A stretch of DNA of 64,000 bases. It comes from Alviniconcha marisindica. Lineage: Eukaryota; Mollusca; Gastropoda; Provannidae. Shown piece by piece: positions 1-13,269 of this stretch. A program made the translations under genes and the position numbers. The stretch is from positions 807,501 to 871,500 of the forward strand of contig JABMCL010000047.1 of the NCBI GenBank assembly GCA_018857735.1, written 5' to 3'. Below the pieces are notes generated by a model, which worked only from the letters and a program-made list of their open reading frames with translations, had not been told where the DNA came from and did not search any database. Numbering within the stretch: the first letter of the stretch is position 1; each line of letters opens with the position of its first letter.

Positions 1-260
1 AGGGAGAACCCCCCGAATTCACCTGTTGCTGCCAGAAGAGGTGAGCGGCGGGTGCCGCCCGGTATCAGAGCCGAGGACCGATAGGAGAGCTGGCGATGGC
101 GGGTCCCGCAGGATGTCGTCCTTATCGGCGAGCTGCCAGGGGCCGCCTCTCGCACCCATCAACACGCAGCACGACTCTCTTATCTACCCCCACTACCTGC
201 TTGCCCTGCACCCAGACACCGGCCCCCCCCACAGCCCCGTCCGAGGATGAGGCTCCCCGG
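1..260. promoter_or_regulatory. Unique GC-rich block with GATA sites (candidate element)
   Basis: Non-repetitive sequence with CTTATCGGCGAG and CTCTTATCTACC (GATA motifs) plus CACCCATCAACACG. It has overlapping short open frames on the plus strand but no recognised protein. Function is a guess from composition. Confidence 0.2.
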
Positions 261-1201
261 CTTTCCAGAGAACATTTTTTATGTGTGTGGAGTTTTTGCA
301 AAGAAGGGTGAAAAGTAGCGTCGTGGAGGTGGTAGTGGGGGGAGGGGGGGGGGGGGTCGAAGGGGGAGGGGGAAGGTGGGGGCGCTAGCTACGGTTACCC
401 CTTACCTGTTTCATCTCAACCACCAGAGCAATTACGTTTTATCGCCTACGGCCTCTTCGCTGTAGTTCAATATCTGCCACCTTATCTAGCTCAAGCTTTT
501 TTCTTCTTTTTTGTTCTTCTTTCTTCTTCTTCCTTTTTGGGGCTGATGAAGGCATGCGAGGATCTCAAAGCTCCGCGGGAAAGATCTGACGAAGGCTTGG
601 AACCGTAAAAAGGCAAGGACTCAAAAATGGCAAACGCGTAGCTGCTGCCGTAGCTCAAGCACGCATTACTTCCGCTAGATCTAACTGAGGCCTGAGTCTG
701 CAAGAAGACAGACTCAACAACAACAACAACAAAGCCCACGGCAAAACCGTAGCAGCCGTTGTGTGAGTCCAGCTACTACCTCTCTCAGATCTGATGGAGG
801 AGTGGCTCGACGGTACAAAAAGCACGGACCAACAGCCGCAAAAGCGTAGCTATAACACTGCTTCGCCTAGAAGATTTACCAGCAGATCGGATCGGCAGCA
901 ATGCAAGACAAAGTGAAAACTACAAGTGGCAGGCAGCCCTCCACACACTAAAGCGTGTTGACGTGGCGTCAATCGGATGGGATCGTTGTCAGGTCTCGGG
1001 AGAAGAGGGGAAGATACATAAAGCGTGCGCTCCAGGATCTCAAACGACGCAGAACACCACTGGAGGAAAGAAAGACAGTAAACTGGCAGGTAAGGAAACC
1101 GAAGTGATAGAGAACACACCTGAGAGAAGGAGAGACATAAAGCAGCCAGGTAAGACAATGCTAAGTGATGTGAAACACACTCGGCATTTTATGCGATCCA
1201 T

Positions 1202-1337
1202 CCCATACATACATTCTGTAAACCAGTTTGTTCTCTCCCCTGCACAAGGGGTGGGAATGCAGAAGTTTTCCCATACATACATTCTGTAAACCAGTTTGTT
1301 CTCTCCCCTGCACAAGGGGTGGGAATGCAGAAGTTGT
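1202..1337. repeat. 68-bp tandem duplication
   Basis: Two nearly exact copies of a unit starting CCCATACATACATTCTGTAA and ending GGGTGGGAATGCAGAAGTT. Confidence 0.92.
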
Positions 1338-4187
1338 CAACACACGGGCCCCTTTAACTTGGCCAAACGTCTTGAGATTTTAGAGATCCTAGACATTGTG
1401 GTATTCACTGTTTTCGACACTGCACGGAGGGTCACACACACGCACGCACGCACGTACGCACATACACTCACGCAGACACGCAATCTATACACGCATGCGC
1501 GTGAATTAGCAGCAAACCAAGTACTACACATTGTGAAAGGTATTACTGTACTCTGGCTGGACGAAATTTTGCAGTTCCGGAACATGACACCAGGTGGGAG
1601 GACCCTGAACACGTGTTAGAGGCCTCAAATAATATAAAACAAGTGTACACCCTCCTGAATACGTCACCACACAATACTGTCTGCTCCTGATGCAAACGAA
1701 CGAAGCAATCGGAGACACCCTCCGCATTTTACAGAAACCAGGGTGGCCCGTCTCATATTGGCATCCCACGAACCTCAATCATGATAGAAATATAAGGTGT
1801 AGCGTCACTGAGACTGAAGACTGAATCAAAGTGCAAATCGCACGCTACACAATAAGACGGCAACCTGTAAAACAAGGAGACTCCCAGACGAGCCGGGGGC
1901 CCCCCCCCCCCAACACACACACCTCGCTGGGATGAATGGAAATCTACCCGCTGTTTGTTGGGTCAAGCAGAAACCCACCCCAACGTTTATTAAGATACAA
2001 GGCTCAAACCACCCAGTCCGACAACGTCAGAACTTACGGGGGAACCCCCCCCCCCCCCCCCAACCCCCAGCGGGGACGCCCCCTCCCTCCAACCCCCCTA
2101 CCTTTTCCCTGTCCCGTGTACAGATAGCCTGGCACTGCGCCAGCCCCGGGCAAAGGCTGCTGCCAGTAACAACACCTCGTCTTTCACCCTCTGCTCCTGT
2201 CTCTAGCTATTTCAGACTGGCGGGCAAAGGAAGGAAGCAGCGCGGACGGGCTGGAAGCAGTCGATCCGAATGCTGAAGGTTGAAGCTCTTTAATAAGGTG
2301 ATGGCCAGTGGCCAAGAACCGATGGCGGCCCGCGATAAGCCCGTCCAGCGTCCATCATCTCTCATCATCGGCCGCCGCCATCAGCGTCGTGGTTATCCTA
2401 ACAGTTATCACCCTCATCGTCATCGTAACTGTTCTCGACGTCGTTAGCAACAAATAATTTCACAGAGTCTGCCCGGCATATGCTACTGATGGTGACGATA
2501 ACCCCCTCAATTTCTGCCGCTACACCTACGACTACGACGACGAAAACGCGGAGCTTGGAAGCCTGCTGATGCTTTGCCAAAATATGATACAACAGTCAAG
2601 TAAAAATGAACAGTTATTAACCAAATGTCTATTTTAAAACAGTACGCGGTGGGAGGTGGGGGTGGGGGGGATAATGGTAATGCTGTTATGGGGCATCTAC
2701 GTTTATTTACTATTCACTTGTGCAGTTAGAAACACCGAAGAACTGCCCCGAATTCAATGGCAGTTTCGTTAGATAAAGCTCACCCCACCCCCAAAGATTA
2801 GCAGGTCCTGCCGCTGTCAGTCTGACAAACACAAAGAACACCAAACTCGCTAAAGTAGAGAGAGAGAAAAAAGAAAGAAAAAAACTACCACCGTTTCGTT
2901 GCTGATCAAGCAACCTCCGCACTCCACCATACCCATTTTTTTACGTCTGAGCCCGTCACTGATTTTAACCCAACAACTCCGACTCTACAGCAGTGCATCC
3001 GAAACAGGCTGGATTACCGCTTCACCGAGACGCGGTTTTCGCTTTCTTCCGACAGACCAGCTGCTGAGATCATCAGCGTCCTCCCAACTTTAATGGGCTA
3101 TCCGCAGTACCCAGTGTGAGCATTCCCTTGATGGTCTGCTCCATAAATTGGTACTGCCAGTGCAACCTATCCCGATGAAGGACACACTCGACGAGCGCTT
3201 GATCAGGTGCCAACAGCTATCATTACAAAGCAGGCAAGGACGAAAAATTCGTCTTTGCGAAACAGCCACGAGAGGCTCCGTTTTGTAAATTAATGCAAGA
3301 TATGTGTAAAGCCACTCGTACCATCTTCCTAAAGACTGCCCTATTCCACACGCACGCAGCCCCCCCCCCACGCACACACACGCCATGTGACCTTGACAGA
3401 TCTCGACTGTAACGCGTTGCCTCAGTTCACCTAGTCACCAGCACATGATAATTATCATATTATCTGTGAAATACATTCCCTTGATCACGTCGTTTGTAGC
3501 ATGAGCAAAGAAGGGCAATACTGTGCCAAACAGGAAACAGATCTCATCAGCGGTAAGGTTATGTAAGTGGCGCAGGATGCTTTTGGCAGCCACGCCAAAG
3601 CACAATGTACATTCACGGTTGTCTGCGCCTAAAATAAATAAACAGCAGAGGAAGGGGAGAGCCGAAACTTTGCAGAACGGTGCAAAGCAGGGCCCAATGG
3701 GAAACACCACTCTTTCGCCTCTGTAAATATCGCGGCCATCAGTTCAGCCCAGTTGGTCAATGTACCACGGCTATACAGGGAAAAACGACAACCCCCCCTC
3801 CCGGACAAGGTTAGTTAGTAATTGGATTTTCAAAGTCGCTATATAATTACTAACCAGCCACCACCGAAAAACAAAAGCGCAGCAACCAAAGTCACTTCGT
3901 CCTCTTGATCACCTGGGTTGTACCAGAGACTGCCAACAGTCCAGATAATCTGCTGCAGAGGGGTGAGTGCAATGGTAGGAACCGCGGGATGGTTTATTGC
4001 TTTGTCTACATGTACTGGCCATGCGTCAAACTGACCACTTTCCAACACCTGGGCTGCCAGGTAAAACAAACACGCACACCCACTGTGCACGTGTGCCGCC
4101 GGCCTCCAAACGTGCACGTCAACCATTCCGTGCAGTGACCTCAACACTTCCTCCCTCTTCTTGTTCTTCTTTCGTATAGTTGACGTT

Positions 4188-4292
4188 GGTTGAAGTGTTG
4201 CTTTACGTCCACAGAAACCGTAGGTTTATTAGGGACGGGAGCCCGGGACGTCCACCTCGACATTGACACAGCTCCTGAGGTCTGTTCGTATA
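4188..4292 (-). mobile_element. SINE-like tail fragment of the second family
   Basis: TTTACGTCCACAGAAACCG is followed by GACGGGAGCCCGGGACGTCC and ACACAGCTCCTGAGG. The same order occurs at 35.5 kb and, inverted, at 53.55 kb. Confidence 0.7.
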
Positions 4293-5109
4293 GTGTCCAA
4301 CTTGAACATTATAAAGACTCTGACACTTTCAAAGCATGCCTGGGTTATTTTGGTGTTTCCGTAATCCACCGAACTCTGACATGGACTACAGGATCTTTTT
4401 GCATACGTATACACACAGGCGACCACGGTTTGTAAGGACCACGGTTTGTCTCATGCGAATTGTAGCATGCACAGAATTTGACTCCGGAGAAATCTCGGGG
4501 TGGGAACCTAGTACACAACGGCCCTCCATCCGTGTGGTGACCACGCTGGATCGTGCTTAACTTTGGCTTTCGGGAGCGAGTACTCCTCTTGTCTGCGCCA
4601 CTGACTCTCCGACTTGGGAAGGAAAGAGGAATGAGCACGGCGAGATATTAAATTTTGGGTGGTGGAGCAGAGACGAAAAAAACGACCCTAATATAAGCAG
4701 AGACTCTCTCTCTATCTTTTTTTTAACCAAAGATTGTAAAAGCTACGGCCTTTGCTCTAACATCGTTACTGTGAGGGGGGGGGGGGGGGGGGGGACTGTA
4801 ATGAAGTAAGCAGCAGTAAGCCCAAGTAGCAAAACGATCATCCAACCCCAGCGTGAGTTAGAGGGAAGCATTACGGCGGTGTCCATCAGCCCCGTTGGGG
4901 GCAGTAAATAGCCCGGGTCCCGGATGACGCCACTCAGGACGTCGGCAAATTGCAGTCTCCGCCACGTCACTGCGGGGCAGCACGGGCCACTAGAGGGGCG
5001 AATATTTATTGTCAATCAGGCGCACGTGCACATAACGGTACTGTAGTCGACAGTCAACCTCTCGGAAACATCCTAGTACTCACTACCAGCACGCGAATGC
5101 GGAAGAAGC

Positions 5110-5210
5110 GAAGACTCGAACTCGCACTCGAAAACTTTATTTTCCAAGAATTGTAGTTTAGGTTCATTTAGACAACTAGTCCTTGCTAAACTACCGATTA
5201 AGTGAAAAAT
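5110..5210. repeat. Dispersed repeat, copy 1
   Basis: Unit with CTCGAAAACTTTATTTTCCA, AGTTTAGGTTCATTTAGACA and ACTAGTCCTTGCTAAACTAC. It matches 33340-33430 in inverted orientation. A (GA)n tract begins about 55 bp to its right. Confidence 0.8.
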
Positions 5211-5261
5211 GGAGTGGGGAAAAAAACAAAAACTTTACAAACTCGGTTATAAGACTGAAAC

Positions 5262-5264
<3 letters not shown>

Positions 5265-5334
<70 letters not shown>

Positions 5335-5364
5335 AGAGGGCGTGGGGGGGGGGGGGGGGGGGGG
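5265..5364. repeat. (GA)n plus G tract
   Basis: About 33 GA units, then a short purine bridge and a run of about 21 G. Confidence 0.97.
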
Positions 5365-6323
5365 CGGCATTCCTAGTCTCGTTTTCCGGTACCCGATGTC
5401 GTAAACTGATTCTTGGAGTGAGGGCGGAGTGCAGTAGAGGGCTGGGGGCAGGGGGACTGACGATGTTCAGTAGCCTACTTAGATTAAGCTCTTAAAATAT
5501 AACTGGGTTTTTGTTCTTCCGTCGTTTGACTAAGGTTTCCTCGGCATTGCAGATTATCTCGTCTTCTATCTCAACCAAGCTGTCTCCGTCACCTGCTCGT
5601 CAGGCCGGAAAGAAAGGAAAAGATGCCAGAGATTTTTAAGCGGTGGGTGGGAGGAGAAAGCCGCGCGGAGAGGCTGAGTGGAACAAGCAGTGAAGTGGAA
5701 TGGATTGAAAAACGGGCAAGACTTCCCGCTGACCCAGTCGCAGAGAGACGGCAGAAATCCATCTCAGGCGCACTGAACGCCAAACGTGTAGTAGACCCGG
5801 CAACAGGTGAAGAGCGGGATGACTCCGCCACGCCGGGGGTCTGGGATGGGGTTGCAATCAAGGAGAGAAGCTGAGCTGTTTACCAAGTCGAAGGGGGGTG
5901 GGGTTGGAGGGGGGGGTGGGGGGTGGGGATTAAAATGCCCTACCGCCAAGCGCCGCAAAGAAGCCACGGGACTGGGAGAACACACATCCTTCAGGAATTG
6001 GGTTTTTGTTGGAAATTACGCAGGTGAAGAAAACAAAACAACAAAGAGTACGAGTGGGGGCGGGTCATGACGAGAGAACAGTATCTAAAAGCAATAGAGA
6101 AACGTACAAGTGTCGTAAAAATAAAAATAAATAAAAAATCAGCGCTGCACGCTTCAGGTTAAGCATTTTCCCGTTCACTCCGGCCCGAACGTTCTCTGAT
6201 TAAGGCTTCGGTTCAAAACTCAGCAACGTGTTTATTTTACGCACTAACCAGCCGCCCGAACAAGCAACCACAACCACAAGAAGATCTGAGAAGACTGGCG
6301 CAAAAGACGACGATGACTATGGC

Positions 6324-6440
<117 letters not shown>

Positions 6441-6651
6441 ACACGAGGCGATCACCGGAACAAAAGAAGTCACTGCTTTATTCTGACTCGGCCCTGTCCC
6501 ACCAAATAATTATAGACGACATCAGGACACAGTTCCAAGTGGCACACTCCCACCATCGACTACCGGCCTGCCCTTCCTCACGCAGAGGCGGTTGAGCAGA
6601 CAAGACAGGTAGGTACAGACATGCAACTCTCCTAGCTAGGTAAGTAAGTAT

Positions 6652-6966
6652 AAATGGTGCTTAACGTCCACAGAAACCATAAGGCTTATTAGGGACAGGG
6701 AGAAGGGGGGAAAGGGGGTATGGAGGTGGGGGAAGAGGGAGATTATATACCTATCGCTACACTGTCACCACCAGAATGACTTCTGCATTAAGATGGGCAC
6801 GCGATGAGAGCCATTTTAATGTTTCAGTAGGAAGTGATGGACAAAGTCACAAGACAGTGTCCACAAACCACAACTTTTTTTAAGAGAAAGGAGAGCCGAA
6901 GCGGTATCGAACCGAGGTCCTTCCGCTTACCAGCCTAACGCCTTACCGCTAGGCCAAACCGGCTCA
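6652..6966 (-). mobile_element. tRNA-derived SINE, near full length
   Basis: This is the reverse-strand relative of the 28.9-kb element. The head at the right end reads, on the minus strand, TTTGGCCTAGCGGTAAGGCG with B-box GGTTCGATACC, and the tail at the left end is GTGGACGTTAAGCACCAT. Length and order of segments match, with point differences throughout. Confidence 0.85.
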
Positions 6967-6993
6967 CTTCTAGCTTGGAGCATGGGCTAGTAA

Positions 6994-7083
6994 ACATGGT
7001 GCTTAACGTCCACAGAAACCATAAGGCTTATTAGTGACGGGGAGAAGGGGGGAGGGGTTACGGAGGTGTGGGGAGAGGGAGCC
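6994..7083 (-). mobile_element. SINE 3'-tail fragment
   Basis: About 90 bp begin with ATGGTGCTTAACGTCCACAG and are nearly identical to the tail of the adjacent SINE at 6652-6966, but lack the tRNA head. This is either a 5'-truncated insertion or a local duplication of the tail. Confidence 0.8.
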
Positions 7084-7170
7084 AGGAGCATGGACGTTGA
7101 TGATGATGTGGGGCTTCATGTCCTCGGATGTCGGGTTGACATATTAGGGACAAACTGTAACATACTCTTA
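7084..7170 (-). mobile_element. Fragment of a second SINE-like family
   Basis: The segment with CTTCATGTCCTCGGATGTCG, then GACATATTAGGGACAAACTG, matches one half of the elements at 35.4 kb and 53.6 kb. It abuts the tail fragment to its left. Confidence 0.65.
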
Positions 7171-7226
7171 AAACACAAGATGAGTGGGGGGTGCGGGGTG
7201 GTTGGGGGGGGGGGGGGGGGGGGTGG

Positions 7227-7262
7227 CATGGACCTATATATACATAATTATATAGGTCCATG
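7227..7262. repeat. Perfect 14-bp-arm palindrome
   Basis: CATGGACCTATATA and its exact reverse complement flank an 8-base AT-rich spacer. It follows a run of more than 15 G. Confidence 0.85.
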
Positions 7263-7264
7263 GC

Positions 7265-7640
7265 TTGGAGAGTGTTCCACAGGATGTCGCCCCAGACGAT
7301 AGAAGGCGCGATGACTGCATGAGCCATGGCGGCATTACGTCACCGCGTCCCGACCTCTCCCCGACCGCCCCCCACAGCACAGTGCGCTGCTCAGGGTTGA
7401 CAGTAATTGGCTGCAGGAGCCTGCCCGCAGTCTCCCCGCTCCGGTGAGTGCCGTCGCTGACCCGTCTCCCCCCGGCAAGGCCAGGGGACACAGAGGGCCG
7501 TGCCAGACAACCCGCCTGCCGCTCCCCACCCCGCCATCTGGGAAGCCTCAGACGCCCGGACAGACTTGCAGGCCGTACTGGACGGTACCGAAGTTTAGAG
7601 GCACCACCCTGTTTGACGGTACGGACTTCCCCGGCCTTTT
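7265..7640. promoter_or_regulatory. CpG-rich island with CRE and YY1-like motifs (candidate element)
   Basis: This is unusually rich in CpG for the window and free of simple repeats. It contains GCCATGGCGGC (YY1-like), TTACGTCACCGCG (CRE-like) and GTAATTGG (homeodomain-like) within about 90 bp, and CCG|GTGAGTG, a good plus-strand donor, at 7443. It could be an intronic enhancer, an alternative promoter or the edge of a noncoding transcript. Open frames exist on both strands but show no family motifs. Confidence 0.35.
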
Positions 7641-8579
7641 GTTTAGACTGAGCTAGTTTCGTTGGTTTTTTTTCTTTTCTTCCGTGTTTTTTCCGCCCTC
7701 CTCCCTCCCTCCTCCTCCACCCCCACTCTGTTGTGTACTTTCACAGCAGTGCTGTTACACTGATCTTAAAATTACTGAAATAACAATATATGGGCCTAAA
7801 TTCTGACAAACTACGATGATTTGTTTTTAATTAAACTTCCCCTACCTAAAACACAGCGCTCGTATAATTTTATAATTCATCTTTTTCTGTAAATCCTCCT
7901 CCTTCATTACGTTCACTTGAACTCGTGGCAATTTGTTCTTGACAACAGAAATTGACACCAGGACAACAAAGGTATGATTGTTAGAGGGTTCCGCTCCGCC
8001 CGATGACAGCAGTCAGCATTCAATGATTGCAATTTGCTTCCTTTGTTTGCAGCCGACATCGCTCGGCAAAAAACAAACAAAAAACAAACATAAACAAAAA
8101 CGACGTCATTACGTATTCTGATGCTCGGGTTACAACGTTCTGATTGGCTGAAAAGTCCGGTGACTGGAAACCTGGAATCCTCTGTTCAAGTGGCCCCGTG
8201 ACCGACTTCCCATCGTGTTTGATCATTGTGTTATTGCCCTGTGTCAGGGGAATAACACAACGTGAACGTCGCGGTGACGCACTTCGCTGTATTGAATTAC
8301 AACGGTCCTTTCCACACATTTTTCTATTTCAAGCGCTAAACGTCGTCCTTTTCCTTCTGCTTGTTTCGAGGCAGGGGTTCCTTTCAGATCACGTCCACTA
8401 ATACCTGTGTTACTTAACATGTGGTAATCACAGAATCACTACCTGACCTCAAATGACCCGTGGAATAAAGGTTTGTTTTTTGTTAGTTTTGTTTTTGTTT
8501 TGTTTTCTTCTCTTTTTTTCTTTTCCCAAGACAGTTCCCAATACAAGTTATTCCTACCATAGACACACAGAGAGACAGA

Positions 8580-8589
8580 GAGACAGACA

Positions 8590-8622
<33 letters not shown>

Positions 8623-8659
8623 GTTATTCTTACCACAGAGACCGACACACATACACACA

Positions 8660-8732
<73 letters not shown>
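8580..8732. repeat. (CA)n / (CACG)n microsatellite block
   Basis: Two CA tracts around ACGC tetramers, with a duplicated ACAAGTTATTCYTACCA flank (about 8546 and 8620). Confidence 0.95.
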
Positions 8733-8735
<3 letters not shown>

Positions 8736-9303
8736 GACAAAAGACATCCAACGCTCCTAATCGGATTCTAACCTAACAAGTCTCCTTGTATGCGAACAAA
8801 ATCAATAACTTAACTGATACATAACTGGCTTTTAACGGCCTGTAAACCGCGCGTGCAGGTCATATTGTATCTGGAGACCACAAAACGCATACAGACTCAA
8901 CCATGCACAGTAACTAACAACCCATCCAAAACAAAACAAATTAATGTATGCCCACGCAACATAACACCCTTCAAGTCCAGACAACCGAGCGTGAATCATG
9001 CACCGACGGACGCGACTCCTGCGCAGCTCTGGGTAATCTCCCTTGCCTCCGAAGCTCGCGAATGCTCCCGGAGCAAATGCTCGAGGGTCCCGGCAAAACT
9101 GAATCAGGATGAATTACTGCTCTATTTCCGCCCATTACTTTTGTACTTAGCTCCCGACAGTGGACGGGCAAATATCATAAATGTTCCTCTGATGGGCCCC
9201 ATTGTTTTCAGTGCGAGGTCGGCTGGTTTCCCGTTATTTTGTTTCCAAGCGTTGCTTGGGGGAAAATGTCAACCATGCGTCGTGGAGTCTTTCTGTGCCA
9301 CTC

Positions 9304-9304
<1 letters not shown>

Positions 9305-9342
<38 letters not shown>

Positions 9343-9510
9343 CCTCTCTCCTTCATCAGAAGCAATGGCCTAAATGAATTAATCTTCCGTATTCTGTATG
9401 CTCTTTCTTCAGTCGGCTATACAGATTTGCATCTCGCCAAATAAGCGGAGCGTGCTGTATGTCTGTCTGTCTCTCTCTGTCTGTCTGTCTCTCTGTCTCT
9501 CTCGCTCTCC
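9305..9510. repeat. (CT)n and (CTGT)n tracts
   Basis: (CT)n at about 9308-9338 and CTGT/CTCT mixtures at 9460-9508, 130 bp apart. Confidence 0.9.
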
Positions 9511-9661
9511 AGTCGGATGTATCTAGTTTTACTCTCGCCAATAGAGCGATGCGTGCAGTGTTGTTTACACGATCCAGACTGATAACCCCGACTAACGTTC
9601 GTGGCCTTGTAATTATAAAGCACTTAACCGAAATTGTGTCCGTTCCTTATAGCTTTTGTGT

Positions 9662-9693
<32 letters not shown>

Positions 9694-10498
9694 GGTAAAT
9701 GTCTGTCAGTAATGAAGTGGAGCGAACCGTTAAGCCCCATGAGCTGCAGCAACGGTCTCTTGTCTTGCCGAAATGCGCCATGACTTCGACAGCAGCCCTC
9801 CTGGGTGGCCCTCTGGGGCAAGACGATCTGCTTTCAACCTTCTCTGACATAATCGCCACGATCTCGATACATCAAACTAAAGATACGCGGCTTCGGAAAA
9901 CGTTATATGTGCAGGCGGAAACCCAGGTTAATGTTTTGCAGCCCAAATGGTCGCTTGTTTACCCGGGCCAGCACCGGCAGAGACTGGAACCGCCGGTGGA
10001 ATGGGTGTTTGTAGTTTCCTGTCAAGCCACCGAAAGCTCGGGACGGGATGAGTGGTGCGTGATGGAAACCACTTGAAAGGAGATAGGAGCACACACTGCA
10101 TCCACTGTGAACCGCAGCACCGAAGACTCTCTTCATTGTACTAGGTGCGCGGGAGTCAATGGAATAAAACTATCAGCGTGTAACACAAGATCTGAGCCTG
10201 GCTATCGCACAAGCACTTGATGTTCTACTGGCCGGAAGTGCAATTGTTTTTTTTCCTTTCGATTCTGGGTCGCTGGACGAACCGGCGTGATCTCCGCCAG
10301 GGCGACTCTGATCTGAAGGCTGAAGGGATTTCTCTGAAACATCCCGTGGGACAATGGCTTTGAAGCAAAATGGATCGCTGTGACGAGAAAGGGTTAGAAG
10401 CGCTGAATCGTCAACCCGGATCATGTTGTCCAACGCTGAAAATGCCTATTGTTGTTTGGTCGGTCACTGACTCTGTTTTACCCGTGCGTCACGTTTAG

Positions 10499-10605
10499 GT
10501 CAGTAACCAAACGATCTTCAGTCGCGGAGTCAGTAACCAAACGATCTTCAGTCGTGGAGTCAGTAACCAAACGATCTTCAGTCGTGGAGTCAGTAACCAA
10601 ACGAC
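10499..10605. repeat. 30-bp tandem repeat, 3.5 copies
   Basis: CAGTAACCAAACGATCTTCA then GTCGTGGAGT, nearly perfect. Confidence 0.95.
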
Positions 10606-10653
10606 CGAGCCAGCAGTGACGCCCCAAAACACGATCGGTCAACAGCATAAGCC

Positions 10654-10728
<75 letters not shown>

Positions 10729-10850
10729 GAGACGAGACAGACAGACAGAGACAGACAGAGACAGACAGAGAGACAGCAGAGACAGACAAAGACAGAGACA
10801 GAGAGAGACAGACAGACAGACAGAGAATGACAGAGACAGAAAGAGACAGA
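10654..10850. repeat. (GA)n grading into (GACA)n
   Basis: About 36 GA units followed by GACAGACA-type tetramers. Confidence 0.95.
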
Positions 10851-12896
10851 GAGTTAAAAATGAGAGGGTTGGGGGTGGAGAAGAGGAGGGGCTACGATCC
10901 GGCATAGCACTCCTTTTAAATTCGTAAACCTAAATCGTTTTAGTCATACACTGGCCCACTCCGAATTGAATAACCCAGTTCCATTCGATAGCTACACCCG
11001 AGGACATTTTAATTTTTAAATCCGATGTGTGATCGAAGTTGAACACCTATGAGAAAAAGAAGTTAATTTCAGTTGACCAAAGCCACCACCATCGTGAACC
11101 TAGACTATTACTCGTACCATCGGGAAGAAGAAGCAGGATGTTGAGGGTAGGTGGGGGTGGGAGGTGGAAGAAGAACCAGGTAAAAGATAACAGTTTCAGT
11201 GCTAATAACAGCGGGAAAACTTAAAAGGCATCCCCTAAGCGACGCAAGCCTGATAAGAAGATAAGCAGAGTCTGTCAGAGACCAGGCACCGTGCCAAGTT
11301 CCCAACGCCAGCAGAAGGACGACGACCAACAGCACCCGCACCATGCAGTTCCGATACCCGCTCTTTCCATCATACTGGCCCTTTATCAGACCACAACGTC
11401 GCAATGTTCATGATGGGAGAAGCAGGACTCTGTCACAATCTCAGACGTGAATGGAAAAACAAAATCACCCCCCCACCCTTAAGAAAAGTATGCGAAAACC
11501 AGACGTCCATAAAAAAGCATTAAGAATATGTTACATAACATATCCCTCCCTCTTCGATTAAGTCTATAAACTATATCTAGAAGCTCCATTTCTCGGTAAG
11601 ATAGGGCTATCAACTTTGTCGGGCTATGATTCCATTCCTTGAAGCTTTAAAGAGAGGATGGGTTGCACGGATTTGAAACAAGAACAAAGAAAGCAGTGTT
11701 ACCTGCTTTCAGGAGAGAGAGAGAGAGAGAGGGGGGGGGGGGGGGGGGGGGGCAGGCAGAAAGGCAGGCAGGAAGGCAGACAGATTTTCCCCACATTAAA
11801 TAATCTTCTTGTGTTTTGCTTCCTTCAACCATTCTGAATGCAAATATTTACTTGCCTAGGCAGCTCTCACCAACTTATTTAAGTTCATTTTTCCACTGTA
11901 CTATACAAACATCAGCCAGAAGAAGGGACGTTGGTGGATGGCACCAAAATCGAATCAAAAAGAAAGAAAAAGAAAAAGAAAAAAAGAGGGGGGGGGTCTA
12001 CACCCAGACTAGACACGGAAAAGCGGGTCAGGCGACGACAGTTCTGTCACTGTAAATGCCAGCTTTTAAAGGTGAAAGCGTCTGCTTCACAGGAAAAGGT
12101 AACTCGCACGCACGACCAAAATCCAAGGGAAAGAACTCACGCAGCAAGGGAGGAGAACCGCGGGGAGGGGGGGACGGGAAGGGCTGGTAGGAGAGAGTGG
12201 TGGCCACGTGGGCACTTCCAGCAAAGACCGTACAGCCTTTGCTTCCAGTCTTATCTACGCGCTCTCGTGGAAAATGGGATCTTTTGAAGTGCCGGGACGG
12301 AGGCACCGCGCACCTTTTTCCGATACCCGAAGAAGGCTGACGAAGAACTATTAACTGGCTACCTGAGGATCCGGGTCTACGCTGAAGTGCCGCCAGAAAC
12401 GATGCTGCTGCACGCTCGTTACTTTTTACTAGCACCGTATATTAATCGCCAAGGCGGGGAGAAAAAAAAGAAGAAGGGCCGAGCAAGACGAAACACTTGT
12501 TGGAGACTAATTAACTTCCCGGAGACCAAACGCCCGCGCGAGGTACACAAGAGGTTCGTGGTCGTCGTTGCTGTCAGTCAACGCACAACTTGACCCATCT
12601 TGTGCCGATGAAGCCCAGCTTATCGTAAACCGTAAACTCGGCTGTGGCCTTCTCCAACTGAAATCTCTATTAGTCAGTTCTTAATAAGTAGGTCTGCTAC
12701 ATCGATTCAAGTTATTTTCTGTACAGACGTTTCGTTGTCGCAAGTGTCTTGCTCATCGTGCAGTTTTCACTACTTACGATAAAACCAATTAAGGCATATA
12801 TATCTCTCTCTCGCTCGGTCTCTCTGGTTGTTACTCAGGTCATAAAGAACGATAGGTTGACTTGAAGTAGTACGCCTTGCGTTGTACGTCTTGCCA

Positions 12897-12916
12897 CTGA
12901 CTAGTACTATCCATAA

Positions 12917-12959
<43 letters not shown>

Positions 12960-12989
12960 CACGAAACTATTGACTAGTACTATCCATAA

Positions 12990-13032
<43 letters not shown>

Positions 13033-13062
13033 CACGAAACTACTGACTAGTACTATCCATAA

Positions 13063-13110
<48 letters not shown>
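12897..13110. repeat. Higher-order (CA)n repeat, unit about 73 bp, three copies
   Basis: GACTAGTACTATCCATAATC plus about 20 CA dinucleotides plus CTAGCACGAAACTA, repeated three times. The whole unit was duplicated, not just the CA tract. Confidence 0.92.
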
Positions 13111-13111
<1 letters not shown>

Positions 13112-13269
13112 AGCCCATAATCACACACTTCTGTCAGTGGGCTATGGGGAACGACTGATGCAAACCGTGGTGCGTGGCTACTGACAGGGCCATTGACTTG
13201 TGACCTGCTACTGGAGGTCTGACTGACGCCAGACCATCTACCTCCACGACTGTCGATACCATGGTGGAC

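Noticed and set aside
8853..9377. 174-codon plus-strand open frame
   Set aside because: Ends in a (CT)n-encoded Leu-Ser tail and shows no recognisable domain.
9699..10076. 125-codon plus-strand open frame with reasonable codon usage
   Set aside because: Starts within a GT/G tract and has no motif I can name. Kept only as a possible unknown; support is too weak for a feature.
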